Shown here: piece after piece, positions 18,548 through 27,215 of the stretch
How positions within the stretch are numbered: the first letter of the stretch is position 1
Layout: each line of letters starts with the position of its first letter
Assembly (NCBI GenBank): GCA_947502145.1
Contig: CANMYO010000004.1
Location: 186,001 to 250,000, forward strand
DNA length: 64,000 nt
Direction of reading: 5' to 3'
From: an uncultured Paracoccaceae bacterium
GTDB lineage: Bacteria; Pseudomonadota; Alphaproteobacteria; Rhodobacterales; Rhodobacteraceae
Program-made: the position numbers and the translations under genes
Notes under the pieces: generated by a model
Database searches by the model: none
Seen by the model: the letters and a program-made list of their open reading frames with translations, nothing else
What the model was told of the DNA's origin: nothing

Positions 18548-18578
18548 AAAAAGGCTGACAGGGTTGCCCCTGTCAGCC
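18548..18578 (-). terminator. Rho-independent terminator, minus strand
   Basis: A perfect 11-base stem (GGCTGACAGGG / CCCTGTCAGCC, plus-strand 18553-18563 and 18568-18578) with a four-base loop. On the minus strand it is followed directly by five Ts (plus-strand AAAAA at 18548-18552). No minus-strand protein gene precedes it, which is the main argument for a non-coding transcript. Confidence 0.8.
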
Positions 18579-18790
18579 TGCCGCAAACAACGCGGAGATA
18601 ATTACCAGCAAGTCACTAGGATCAGCCGCACTTGCCAAGGGGAAACCCCAAGGCAAGGCGGCCGCTCTCGTCAACGACCAATTACTCAAACACTCGTCAC
18701 CCTCACTACGCCTCTTTGATACCGGAGTTGGGGGGCAAAAACACCTTGTCCCTTTAGACAGGTTTTCGGGTTATTTGCCTAAAAATAAGG
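18548..18790 (-). ncRNA. Putative structured small RNA opposite parE
   Basis: The 536-base gap 18408-18943 has no ATG-initiated frame of note on the minus strand. That strand reads as a chain of hairpins: CCTGTC...GACAAGG near 18740-18760, a strong composite stem at 18625-18662 (GCCGC, CTTGCC, GGGG pairing with CCCC, GGCAAG, GCGGC), CCGC...GCGG near 18582-18595, and finally a terminator with a T run at 18548-18578. The order suggests one transcript of about 200-240 nucleotides; the 5' end is a guess. I searched by eye for tmRNA, 4.5S and RNase P signatures and found none. 6S RNA cannot be excluded. Confidence 0.45.
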
Positions 18791-18857
18791 ACTTATGTGA
18801 CCCTAGGGAAGGTCTTTGTTTCGGCGCTGACAACAGTGAAACAATCCCGTCGATTCG

Positions 18858-18886
18858 TTGACAATATCAGAACACATTGCCCCTTT
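18858..18886 (+). promoter_or_regulatory. Possible parE promoter
   Basis: TTGACA at 18858-18863 is a perfect -35 hexamer; 17 bases further downstream lies CCCTTT, a poor -10. It is about 58-86 bases upstream of the parE ATG. Only the -35 is convincing. Confidence 0.3.
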
Positions 18887-18943
18887 GCCGCGTCTCTGCG
18901 ATGATGCGACACGCCAGCAAACACGAGCAAAAAAGAGCAGCAA

Positions 18944-20911
18944 ATGGCCGACCTACTGACCCCTGATGAGCCCGCAAAGAAGCCGGGCACCTATGATGCT
19001 TCGTCAATCCAGGTGCTGGAGGACATGGAGCACGTGCGCCTGCGCCCCGGCATGTATATCGGCGGCAAGGATGACCGCGCGTTGCACCATATGGTAGCAG
19101 AGATCATCGACAATTCGATGGACGAGGCGGTTGCGGGCCATGCCAACTGGATCGAGGTCGAGTTGCATGAAAACGGCCATGTTTCTGTGCGCGACAATGG
19201 CCGCGGCATTCCAACGGATCCGCACCCCAAGGACCCCAGTAAATCCGCGCTGGAGATCATTTTCTGCACGCTGAATGCGGGCGGCAAGTTTTCCGGCGAC
19301 AGCTATCAGACCTCTGGCGGTTTGCATGGTGTTGGCTCATCTGTGGTGAATGCCCTGTCCGATCATCTGCGGGTCGAGGTTGCCCGCAACAAAGAGCTGT
19401 TCGCGATGGAGTTTTCGCGCGGAATCCCACAGGGAAAACTGGCCAAGATCGGCAGCGCCCCGAACCGGCGCGGCACCGCTGTCACATTTCACCCCGATCC
19501 CGACATTTTCGGATCACTCAAGCTGAAACCCAAGCGGTTATTCCAGATGGCCCGGTCCAAGGCCTATCTGTTTTCGGGTGTCGAAATCCGATGGAAAAGT
19601 GCGATTGATGACGGTGAAACCCCGACAGAGGCAACTTTTCGGTTTCCCGGTGGCCTGTCGGATTACCTGAACGAAACATTGGGTGGTGCGACAACCTACG
19701 CCGAAAAACCTTTTGCCGGGTCAGTTGATTTCACCGAAAAGTTCGGCGTGCCGGGCAAGGTGGAATGGGCGATCAACTGGACCCCGTCACGCGACGGATT
19801 CATCCAGTCCTATTGCAACACGGTTCCGACACCGGAAGGTGGCACCCATGAAGTCGGGTTCTGGAATGCGGTGCTGAAGGGGATCAAGGCCTATGGTGAG
19901 TTGACCAACGTCAAGAAGGCCAACATCATCACCCGTGACGATCTGTCGACCGGCGGCTGTGCCCTTGTCAGCTGTTTTATCCGCGAGCCGGAATTTGTCG
20001 GCCAAACCAAGGACAGGCTGGCGACAACGGAGGCGCAGCGCATGGTCGATGCGGCGGTGCGCGACCACTTTGACAACTGGCTGGCCGCAGATACCAAATC
20101 CGCCGGGGCGATCCTTGATTTCCTGGTGCTGCGTGCGGAGGAGCGCCTGAAGCGTCGTCAGGAAAAGGAAACCGCACGCAAATCGGCAACCAAGAAGCTG
20201 CGCCTGCCCGGCAAGCTGACGGATTGTTCATCAAAGACCCGCGAGGGGACGGAACTGTTCATAGTTGAGGGGGATTCAGCGGGCGGATCAGGCAAAGGTG
20301 CGCGGGACCGGAATTATCAGGCGCTGCTGCCGCTGCGGGGCAAGATCCTGAACGTCCTTGGCGCGGCCTCGTCGAAACTGACATCCAACGCCGAGATCAA
20401 TGATCTTTGCGAAGCACTTGGCGTCAGCATGGGGGCAAAGTTCAATCTGGACGATCTGCGCTATGACAAGATCATCATCATGACCGACGCCGATGTGGAT
20501 GGCGCACATATCGCGTCGCTGCTGATGACGTTCTTTTTCACCCAGATGCGCCCGTTGATTGATGCGGGGCATTTGTATCTGGCCTGCCCGCCGCTTTACC
20601 GTCTGACGCAGGGCGCGCGCCGGATATATGTCGCTGATGACGCAGCCAAAAATGCACTGTTGGAAAAGGGCTTGGGCGGCAAGGGCAAGATTGACGTGCA
20701 GCGATTCAAGGGGCTGGGCGAGATGGACGCCAAGGATCTGAAGGAAACCACGATGGACCCCGCCACCCGCAAGCTGATCCGGGTGACGGTGGATGATGAC
20801 GAACCGGGTGAGACCGGTGACCTGGTGGAGCGATTGATGGGCAAAAAACCGGAACTGCGGTTTCAGTATATTCAGGAAAACGCCCGGTTTGTGGAAGAAT
20901 TGGACATCTAG
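18944..20911 (+). CDS. parE: DNA topoisomerase IV subunit B
   Basis: 655 residues, the ATPase subunit of topoisomerase IV, which decatenates daughter chromosomes with ParC. The GHKL ATP site is seen at EIIDNSMDEA, DNGRGIP and GGLHGVGSSVVNAL; the TOPRIM domain has EGDSAGGSGKGARDR and the metal-binding MTDADVDGAHI, and the C-terminus has the QRFKGLGEMD block. The length fits ParE rather than GyrB (about 800 residues). QTSGGLHGVG and the spacing match alphaproteobacterial ParE. parC is not in the window. Confidence 0.95.
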   Translation: MADLLTPDEPAKKPGTYDASSIQVLEDMEHVRLRPGMYIGGKDDRALHHMVAEIIDNSMDEAVAGHANWIEVELHENGHVSVRDNGRGIPTDPHPKDPSKSALEIIFCTLNAGGKFSGDSYQTSGGLHGVGSSVVNALSDHLRVEVARNKELFAMEFSRGIPQGKLAKIGSAPNRRGTAVTFHPDPDIFGSLKLKPKRLFQMARSKAYLFSGVEIRWKSAIDDGETPTEATFRFPGGLSDYLNETLGGATTYAEKPFAGSVDFTEKFGVPGKVEWAINWTPSRDGFIQSYCNTVPTPEGGTHEVGFWNAVLKGIKAYGELTNVKKANIITRDDLSTGGCALVSCFIREPEFVGQTKDRLATTEAQRMVDAAVRDHFDNWLAADTKSAGAILDFLVLRAEERLKRRQEKETARKSATKKLRLPGKLTDCSSKTREGTELFIVEGDSAGGSGKGARDRNYQALLPLRGKILNVLGAASSKLTSNAEINDLCEALGVSMGAKFNLDDLRYDKIIIMTDADVDGAHIASLLMTFFFTQMRPLIDAGHLYLACPPLYRLTQGARRIYVADDAAKNALLEKGLGGKGKIDVQRFKGLGEMDAKDLKETTMDPATRKLIRVTVDDDEPGETGDLVERLMGKKPELRFQYIQENARFVEELDI

Positions 20912-21027
20912 GGATGCGGGCGCGGGAACGCGCAGCGTGGATGGACCTGCGCCTCGGGGCCTGCGGTCGCCCTGCCGCGTAAAGCTGACCTCAGCACGTG
21001 CGTTGATTGGTCCGAGTCCGCCCGCCC

Positions 21028-21420
21028 CTATTCCTGTATCTGTGCCAGCCAGGCCAGCAGATCGAGGATCGGCTCTGACGTCATGATCGGCTGGCCGGTT
21101 TCGGTCTTGGCGGGGACATCCGTGCCGGAAAAGAAGTCGCCGTAGATCGGCATCGCGCTGCCGTGACTGACCAGTGGATCGCGCCCGTCGATCCGGGTCA
21201 CGATGCGGGCGACAGGAAATGTCCCGCCGTAGCGGTTGGTCAGGGTCGAAAGATCGGGTGGCTGCACCAGTAAGGACGGGGCCATCGGGCCATTCCCCTT
21301 GGCATCAATCCCATGGCAAGTCGCGCAGTATCGGTCATAAAGGGCGGCCCCCATTGTGGCGTCCTGCGCGAACACCGGGGCACCCAGGCAAGCAATCAGG
21401 GGGATCAGAGTTATTCGCAT
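21028..21420 (-). CDS. Small periplasmic cytochrome c
   Basis: 130 residues with a signal peptide (MRITLIPLIACLGAPVFA) and one heme site Cys32-x2-Cys35-His36 (CATCHG). A Met in GSAMPIYGD is the likely sixth ligand. It is a class I monoheme cytochrome that carries electrons in the periplasm. Two ATGs follow GGAG; that at 21420 has proper spacing and is preferred to 21426. A similar cytochrome lies at 23253-23636; both share the PPDLSTL/PPDLTRI and R-x-GG-F-P-x-x-R segments and so are paralogues. Confidence 0.88.
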   Translation of the reverse strand: MRITLIPLIACLGAPVFAQDATMGAALYDRYCATCHGIDAKGNGPMAPSLLVQPPDLSTLTNRYGGTFPVARIVTRIDGRDPLVSHGSAMPIYGDFFSGTDVPAKTETGQPIMTSEPILDLLAWLAQIQE

Positions 21421-21502
21421 CGCCATCTCCGGCACTGTGGTTTGACAATGCGTGAAAGTGTAGCGCAGCCCTTGTGGTGGCGCGTTGATGTGGGTCAAGC
21501 CA

Positions 21503-21811
21503 TCAGTCGTCGTGACTGGCCCAACGGCAGTTGTCAAAGCTGGCGTAGTGGACCAGCGCTTCTGCCCGGCGTGGCGGGACCAATCGGCCGCAGCCTTCGA
21601 CGGCGTCCGGAGTTTCAAAGGCCCAGACCCTGCCCCCCGCCAGCCCAGCCACGCAAAGCCGCGCCCCCGGTGGCAGGGTCGCGGTAGCGCGGGGGCCGTC
21701 GCGGGATTTGGTGGCAAAAAACCGGGTTTCGGTGTCGTCATTGGTTACGCAGAGTTCTGCCGCCGCGCTGTTCGCCAAGACAGCAAGGCCTGTTGCCAGC
21801 AGGCGGATCAT
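21503..21811 (-). CDS. Hypothetical secreted protein
   Basis: 102 residues with a signal peptide (MIRLLATGLAVLANSAAA) and four cysteines in the mature part (LCVTND, RLCVAG, EGCGRL, DNCRWA), which could form two disulfides. No family recognised. The ATG overlaps the TGA of the upstream DUF3047 gene, so the two are coupled. Confidence 0.72.
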   Translation of the reverse strand: MIRLLATGLAVLANSAAAELCVTNDDTETRFFATKSRDGPRATATLPPGARLCVAGLAGGRVWAFETPDAVEGCGRLVPPRRAEALVHYASFDNCRWASHDD

Positions 21812-22446
21812 CGCAGGTTCATATTGCCCAGCGCCGCCCGGATCATGCTGTTTGTGTCATCGCTGTCGCCTGACACAGCCATGCCGATGAGCGCGCCTTT
21901 TTCGCCGCCAAAGGCGCGGCTGTAGTCGCCCGCCAGATTGACACTTTCGGAATGTGACCCGGTCCCGGCCTGTCGCAGGGCGATCGTCACGCCAGTGCCG
22001 GGCTTGCCATAGGGCGAGCGGATCAGCTGGCCACGGGCATGGTTGCCGCCCCATGCGTATTGGATCACCCGCACATCATCGCGCCCCAGCAGCGATCTGA
22101 TCCCGGCCCCTTCCAGACCGGCGGCTGCGGATTGCGGCACAAAGACGAAATAGACGGAAATATTGCGATCATCCCCCCCTTTGCGACTGAGATCGGTGGG
22201 CGGCACGGATTGTTCGACGGTCCAGGCCCAGGAGGCAGCAGAGGCGCCCCATTCGGCCTGCGGCAGACGGGTCCAGGCGATGCTGACGGATCCGTCAGAC
22301 ACCATAGAGAGCGTGTTTCCGAACCGGTAGTCATTGGAGGAAAACAGCGAGAGTTTCTGTTCGGCCCAGCCAGAGGCAAAGCTGACCGGTCCGGCGGTCA
22401 GGGGGGTGGCCAAGAGCGCCAGGGCAAGAGTTGTACGCAGGATCAT
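21808..22446 (-). CDS. DUF3047 domain secreted protein
   Basis: 212 residues with a signal peptide (MILRTTLALALLATPLTAGP). The core matches DUF3047: GNTLSMVSDGSVSIAWTRLP near the N-terminus, ISVYFVFVP in the centre and YAWGG, then a beta-rich end. Function unknown; periplasmic by signal. It overlaps the small secreted protein downstream by four bases and is divergent from the DUF1194 copy 3 gene across 116 bases. Confidence 0.8.
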   Translation of the reverse strand: MILRTTLALALLATPLTAGPVSFASGWAEQKLSLFSSNDYRFGNTLSMVSDGSVSIAWTRLPQAEWGASAASWAWTVEQSVPPTDLSRKGGDDRNISVYFVFVPQSAAAGLEGAGIRSLLGRDDVRVIQYAWGGNHARGQLIRSPYGKPGTGVTIALRQAGTGSHSESVNLAGDYSRAFGGEKGALIGMAVSGDSDDTNSMIRAALGNMNLR

Positions 22447-22562
22447 ATCAGTCTCCGATCATTGGTGTTGGCCAGAGATGTAGCAGGTTGCGGCGGCTTT
22501 TCCCGTGACTCACAGGCCCGTCACGGTATTGTCAGGGATCGAAACAGAGCCGGGGTGGCATC

Positions 22563-23267
22563 ATGCGTCTTATCCTTGCCTTTTGCCTGCTGGCGGCCCC
22601 GCTTCAGGCACAGATGGTGGAAACATCGCTGGAGCTAGTGTTGCTGGCGGATGGATCAGGGTCGATTGATGAAACCGAATTGCGGTTTCAGCGGCAGGGC
22701 TATGCGGACGCCATTCAAAGCGATGAGGTTCTGGCGGCGATTGCGGACACGCTCCATGGCCATATTGCTGTCGTCTATGTCGAATGGGCCACAAATCAGG
22801 CGGTCGTGGCAGACTGGACCCTGATTGACGGCCCTGCCGCAGCGGCGGCCTTTGCCGCCCAGCTTGATGCGCCCCGGCAAGTCTTTGGACGCAATGCGAT
22901 TGGTGCGGCCCTTCTGGAGGGGCAGCGGCAGATCGACGTGAATGGTTTTGATGGCTTTCGCCATGTCATTGATTTCTCAGGCGATTCGATTGGCAACTCA
23001 TCTGGCCCTCCGATCGCGCTGGCCCGCCAGGAGGTGTTGGATCAGGGCACGGTGATCAACGCGCTGCCGATCCTGAGGCCAGACAGCGGACGGCGGGCGG
23101 GTGCAAATCTGGAACAGGAATACGCCAGCCGTATCATTGGCGGCCCCGGCGCTTTCATGGTGACGGCACAGGACCGCGCCAGCTTTGCCGCCGCGGTCCA
23201 GCGCAAGTTGTTTCTGGAGATTTCAGGCCGGATGCCCGATCAGGATATTGCCCTAGCGCTGGATTGA
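22563..23267 (+). CDS. DUF1194 (von Willebrand A-like) secreted protein, copy 3
   Basis: 234 residues: signal peptide, then LLADGSGSID with D30-x-S32-x-S34 (MIDAS), and the second motif IDFSGDSIGN and C-terminal helix QRKLFLEISGRM as in the tandem copies at 7684-9095. It has lost the Cys that follows the signal peptide in the other two. It converges on and overlaps the cytochrome c gene at 23253 by 15 bases. Confidence 0.87.
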   Translation: MRLILAFCLLAAPLQAQMVETSLELVLLADGSGSIDETELRFQRQGYADAIQSDEVLAAIADTLHGHIAVVYVEWATNQAVVADWTLIDGPAAAAAFAAQLDAPRQVFGRNAIGAALLEGQRQIDVNGFDGFRHVIDFSGDSIGNSSGPPIALARQEVLDQGTVINALPILRPDSGRRAGANLEQEYASRIIGGPGAFMVTAQDRASFAAAVQRKLFLEISGRMPDQDIALALD

Positions 23268-23636
23268 CTGGAGATAGTCGGTCAGCGCCAGCAGGTCAGC
23301 GGGGATGGGCACTGGCGTTCCGCCCTCATCTATCATCACCAGCGGGCCAAGGTCCCCGGCGCCAAATTCCGGCATCGCGGCGCTGAAGTGCGAGTCGCGG
23401 TTCAACCCGTCAATCGTGCTGGCCACGCGGTTGCGTGGAAATACGCCACCATTGCGCGCCGCAATCCGGGTCAGGTCGGGCGGAACGGTTGTCAGCGTCA
23501 CGTCCAGACTGCCGCCCTGCGCATTGGCGCCATGGCAAGCAGCGCAGTTTTCAGCAAACAGCATCGCGCCGTTGGGGGGCGAATCCTCGACACAGGCAGC
23601 AAGGGCAAGAATAGGGATAAGAGAAATGATGCGCAT
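23253..23636 (-). CDS. Cytochrome c lipoprotein
   Basis: 127 residues with a lipobox LAAC (Cys15) and a heme site Cys31-x2-Cys34-His35 (CAACHG). A class I monoheme cytochrome anchored by lipid. The candidate sixth ligand is Met in AAMPEFGAGDLG. GGAGGAGCCC precedes the ATG at 23636. It is a paralogue of the soluble cytochrome at 21028-21420; both neighbour DUF1194/DUF3047 genes. The partner enzyme is unknown. Confidence 0.87.
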   Translation of the reverse strand: MRIISLIPILALAACVEDSPPNGAMLFAENCAACHGANAQGGSLDVTLTTVPPDLTRIAARNGGVFPRNRVASTIDGLNRDSHFSAAMPEFGAGDLGPLVMIDEGGTPVPIPADLLALTDYLQSIQR

Positions 23637-23738
23637 GGGCTCCTCCTTCATCGGCATGGTCGCAATTGGGCACGGGTCGCGCCTTGATCCAAGTCATGCG
23701 ACAAGTCAGGTTGCAGGTGCAATGGCAGGAGACAAGAC

Positions 23739-24170
23739 ATGCAATATGCAGGCATCATGCTGCTGGCGGGAATTGGCATCCCGGTTCTGGCGGCGTTGAA
23801 CGCGGCGCTGGGGCGGACGATCGGATCACCAAGCGTGGCGGCTGCAACGCTATTTGTGGTGGCCCTGGTCGTGGCCCTTGTCGCTGCGTTGCTGACCAAT
23901 CCCGGCGCGGTCGCACGCCTGCCTGCCGCCCCCAGGCATCTATTTCTGGGCGGGGCGTTGATTGCGTTTTATGTGCTCACGATCACATGGATCGCGCCAA
24001 TCATCGGTGTGGGCAATGCGGTGTTCTTTGTCTTGCTGGGTCAGCTGATCGCCGCTGCGGCCATTGATCACTTTGGTTTGTTTGGTGCGGTCATTTCGCC
24101 GCTGTCGCTGACCCGCGCCGGAGGCATTGCGCTGATGGCGGTGGGGGTCTTTTTCACTCAGAAAGCCTGA
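23739..24170 (+). CDS. DMT-superfamily transporter, YdcZ/DUF606 type
   Basis: 143 residues with about five hydrophobic segments and the YdcZ-type features GIGIPVLAALNAALGRTIGSP at the N-terminus and ALIAFYVLTITWIAPIIGVGNAVFFVLLGQL in the centre. These half-length members of the drug/metabolite transporter superfamily work as dimers. Substrate unknown. It converges on the dehydrogenase gene, overlapping it by 17 bases. Confidence 0.85.
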   Translation: MQYAGIMLLAGIGIPVLAALNAALGRTIGSPSVAAATLFVVALVVALVAALLTNPGAVARLPAAPRHLFLGGALIAFYVLTITWIAPIIGVGNAVFFVLLGQLIAAAAIDHFGLFGAVISPLSLTRAGGIALMAVGVFFTQKA

Positions 24171-25128
24171 GGCTTGCCTGCCAAAGGGCGTCCGGGACGT
24201 CAACGCTGGTCATGGGTTTGCGGAGCGCGCCGGGGATACGTGCGCCGTCCTGCGCGGCAACCGCGGTTGCAATGCTGGCAAATCGATCAGCGAAGTGATC
24301 ACCATGTGTAGACGGATCCAGCATGATATAGAATTGACCAAGATCGTGCGGCTTGCCCGTCGCCAGCTTCAGACCGGTCACATCGACAGAGCTGACCGAG
24401 CCGGTCATGCCCGCAGCCAGAAGTTCCGCCATGAGACCAAAGCCCCAGCCCTTGTAACCCCCGGCGCTGACAAGGGCGCCCTCAAGCGCGGCGGCAGGGT
24501 CGGTGGTGGGTTGCCCGTCACTGTCCACGGCCCAGCCAAGAGGAATCTTTTCACCGGCGGCCTTTGCCATCGTGATCTTGCCCAGCGCCACGGCAGAGGT
24601 GGAAAAATCAAAGTGCATTGCCGGATCAGGATCGCCCGGCACGCTCATCGCGATCGGGTTGGTGCCCAGCACGGCACGACTGCCGCCCGGTGGCGCCACG
24701 ATGGGCGAGGCATTGGTAAACCCGATCCCGATCAGCCCGGCCCGCGCAATCTGTTCGGTGAAATAACCAAGCGAGGTGCAGGTATGGGCATGCGCGACGG
24801 CATAGGTCGCCACGCCATTGGCGCGCGCCGCATCACAGGCGGTGGCAAAACCCGCCGCAAAGGCTGGCTGTGCAAATCCGAGTCCGGCATCCGAAATGAC
24901 CGCGCCGGGGCGCGGGGTGCTAACTTGCGGTTTCACTGTGCCATTGACCCGCCCAGAGGTCAGTTGCACGCAATAGCTTTCCAGATAATAGAGCCCGCAG
25001 ATGACATTGCCGTGCGATTCAGCGTGGGCCACGGCATCCGCGACGGCAGCGGCCTGATCTGCCCCCGCGCCGTGGGCCAGAAGCGCTGATTGCGCGACGG
25101 ACTTGATCTCTGACACTGTGACTTTCAT
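24154..25128 (-). CDS. Ldh-family (malate/L-lactate/sulfolactate) dehydrogenase
   Basis: 324 residues of the type-2 malate/lactate dehydrogenase family, which is unrelated to classical MDH. Family blocks are AHAESHGN, SLGYFTEQIARAGLIGIGFTNASP, GTNPIAMSVP, KITMAKAAGEKIPLGWAVD and GGYKGWGFGLMAELLA. Members reduce or oxidise 2-hydroxy acids with NAD(P)H, including (R)-sulfolactate (ComC) and ureidoglycolate; the substrate here cannot be fixed by sequence. The lolD gene lies upstream on the same strand, 44 bases away. Confidence 0.85.
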   Translation of the reverse strand: MKVTVSEIKSVAQSALLAHGAGADQAAAVADAVAHAESHGNVICGLYYLESYCVQLTSGRVNGTVKPQVSTPRPGAVISDAGLGFAQPAFAAGFATACDAARANGVATYAVAHAHTCTSLGYFTEQIARAGLIGIGFTNASPIVAPPGGSRAVLGTNPIAMSVPGDPDPAMHFDFSTSAVALGKITMAKAAGEKIPLGWAVDSDGQPTTDPAAALEGALVSAGGYKGWGFGLMAELLAAGMTGSVSSVDVTGLKLATGKPHDLGQFYIMLDPSTHGDHFADRFASIATAVAAQDGARIPGALRKPMTSVDVPDALWQASLRLSE

Positions 25129-25172
25129 GGCAGCCCCTTGATCGGTTCCCCCACCGGACCGGATTTGGCGCG

Positions 25173-25847
25173 TCAGGTCAACTGTCCATCGACCAGCCGC
25201 AGGGTGCGGTCCATCCGGGCCGCAAGGTCGAGATTGTGGGTTGCGATCACCGCGGTCAGCCCGGTGTCGCGCACAAGGTCCATCAACGTCCCAAAGACCC
25301 GGTCAGAGGTTGACGGGTCAAGATTGCCGGTGGGTTCATCGGCCAACAGCAGGCTGGGTCGATTGGCGAGCGCACGGCAGAACGCGACCCGTTGCTGTTC
25401 GCCGCCTGACAGCGCGGCGGGCCGGTGATCTGCGCGGGTTTCAACCCCAACGCGGCCAAGCAGGTCACGCGCATAGGTTTCCGCAGCGCCAGGGTCCACG
25501 CCATTTGCAAGCTGCGGCAGGACGATGTTTTCGAGGGCAGAAAATTCCGGCAGCAGGTGGTGAAACTGGTAGATAAAGCCAATGTCGTTGCGCCGCGCAG
25601 CGGTGCGTTTCCGGTCGCTCAGCCGGGTCATGTCGGTGCCGTTGATCTGCACGCTGCCCGCATCGGGCAAATCAAGCAGCCCGGCAATATGCAGCAGCGT
25701 CGATTTGCCCGCGCCGGATGGCGCAACAAGGGCGACCACTTCGCCTCGCGCAGCACTGAGATCCGCCCCCTGCAGGACGGAGACCTCGTTGGGTTTGCCA
25801 TGGTTATAGCCCTTGGTCAGGCCGCTGAGTTGGAGAACATTATTCAT
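25173..25847 (-). CDS. lolD: LolD-type ABC ATPase, lipoprotein release
   Basis: 224 residues. Walker A is APSGAGKST (residues 42-50), signature LSGGEQQR, Walker B LLLADEPTGNLD. Together with the overlapping permease gene (lolC) this is the inner-membrane complex that releases lipoproteins to LolA. It overlaps the permease stop by eight bases. Many Rhodobacterales have one permease gene rather than separate lolC and lolE, and so it appears here. Confidence 0.93.
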   Translation of the reverse strand: MNNVLQLSGLTKGYNHGKPNEVSVLQGADLSAARGEVVALVAPSGAGKSTLLHIAGLLDLPDAGSVQINGTDMTRLSDRKRTAARRNDIGFIYQFHHLLPEFSALENIVLPQLANGVDPGAAETYARDLLGRVGVETRADHRPAALSGGEQQRVAFCRALANRPSLLLADEPTGNLDPSTSDRVFGTLMDLVRDTGLTAVIATHNLDLAARMDRTLRLVDGQLT

Positions 25848-27123
25848 AACGCAGCGCCTCGACCGGGTTCATGCGTGCGGCGCGCCGGGCGGGAAAGATC
25901 GTCACGATCCACGACAGGCCCAGCGAAAGCGTGACGGATTTCAGCACATCATCGGCACGGAGTTCCGCCGGCAGCGCATAGATGCCGCGGATTGACGGAT
26001 CCCAGACCCCGCCCCCGGAGAGGTAATTCACAAGGCTGAAGATGGAGTCGATGTTCAGCGCAAAGAGGCATCCAAGCAGCACGCCCATCAGGGTGCCGAC
26101 TGTCCCAATGCCCGCACCACAGATAAAGAAGATGCGCAGGATCGACCCCTCGGTCAGCCCCATCGTGCGCAGAATCCCGATATCGCGGCCCTTGTTTTTC
26201 ACCAACATGATCAGGCCCGAGATGATGTTCATCGAGGCGATCAGCACAAGGATCGACAGGATGACGAACATCACATTGTCTTCGACCGCAAGGGCGCGCA
26301 GGAAGGCGCCGGCACTGTCGCGCCAGGTCCAGAGCCATGCACCCTGCCCGGCTGTTGCAACGATATCAGGCAGGATTGCGTCGATGTTTTCCGGATCAGC
26401 GACCATCACTTCGATTTCGTCCGCAACATTGTCGCGGTTGAAGAAAATCTGCGCCTCGGCCAACGGCATATAGATGCGCGTGCGGTCGATGTCATACCGC
26501 CCCGCCGTAAAGATATAGGTGATGGCATAGGCGTTCACGCGCGGGCTGCGGCCCATTGCGGTGCGCGTGCCATTGGGTGAGATGATCTTGATGCGGTCCC
26601 CCACCGTGACACCCAATTCACGCGCAAGGCCAGAGCCAACGGCGATGCCCGCGTCAAAGTCCACGATATCGCCGACCTGCGCCTCTGGCGTTGCGATCCG
26701 GGGGATCGTCATCAGATTTTCAAGCGTGATTCCATAGACATCCGCCGCGGCGTTATAGCTGCCCCTGTTGGCCATGACCTGCCCGCGCACCAACGGTGCC
26801 GCGCGGGTGACACCGGGCACATCCTGAAGCTCTGCCGCAAGTTGATCATAGTTTTCAATCAACCGGCTGACTTGCTGGGTGCCGGCGATGGGCGTCTGGA
26901 TATTGACCGTTACATGGGCATTGGCCCCCAGGATCGTATCCACGAAATCGGTGCGGAAACCGGACCGGACAGCCAGGGTGACAATCAATGCAAAGACAGC
27001 AAGTGTCACGCCAATCAGGCTGATCCATGTCATCACGCTGACGCCGCCTTCGGCCCGCTTGGCCCGGATATAGCGCCAGGCAATCATCCACTCGAATTTC
27101 GAAAATGGTGCGGTATTGGCCAT
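25840..27123 (-). CDS. lolC: LolC/LolE-type lipoprotein-releasing permease
   Basis: 427 residues: an N-terminal membrane segment (VMTWISLIGVTLAVFALIVTLAV), a large periplasmic domain of about 220 residues, then three C-terminal membrane segments of the FtsX-like domain and the motif ARRAARMNPVEALRYE. This is the MacB-like topology of LolC/LolE. Start at 27123 (MANTAPFSKFEW) has AGAGG upstream; the frame extends seven codons more. The following lolD gene overlaps it. Confidence 0.92.
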   Translation of the reverse strand: MANTAPFSKFEWMIAWRYIRAKRAEGGVSVMTWISLIGVTLAVFALIVTLAVRSGFRTDFVDTILGANAHVTVNIQTPIAGTQQVSRLIENYDQLAAELQDVPGVTRAAPLVRGQVMANRGSYNAAADVYGITLENLMTIPRIATPEAQVGDIVDFDAGIAVGSGLARELGVTVGDRIKIISPNGTRTAMGRSPRVNAYAITYIFTAGRYDIDRTRIYMPLAEAQIFFNRDNVADEIEVMVADPENIDAILPDIVATAGQGAWLWTWRDSAGAFLRALAVEDNVMFVILSILVLIASMNIISGLIMLVKNKGRDIGILRTMGLTEGSILRIFFICGAGIGTVGTLMGVLLGCLFALNIDSIFSLVNYLSGGGVWDPSIRGIYALPAELRADDVLKSVTLSLGLSWIVTIFPARRAARMNPVEALRYE

Positions 27124-27215
27124 TTGCTGCCTCTGTCTGCTCAACCCGAGGGGTATGGCGTCTGGGCCGCCTCGTCAATCACGGCCTGCGACGCGCGGCA
27201 AATGACCGCCCCGGA

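Noticed and set aside
18570-18860. Plus-strand open frame through the structured region
   Set aside because: No ATG/GTG start with a ribosome site, and codon use (ATA, TTA, CTA) is unlike this genome; better read as RNA structure on the minus strand.
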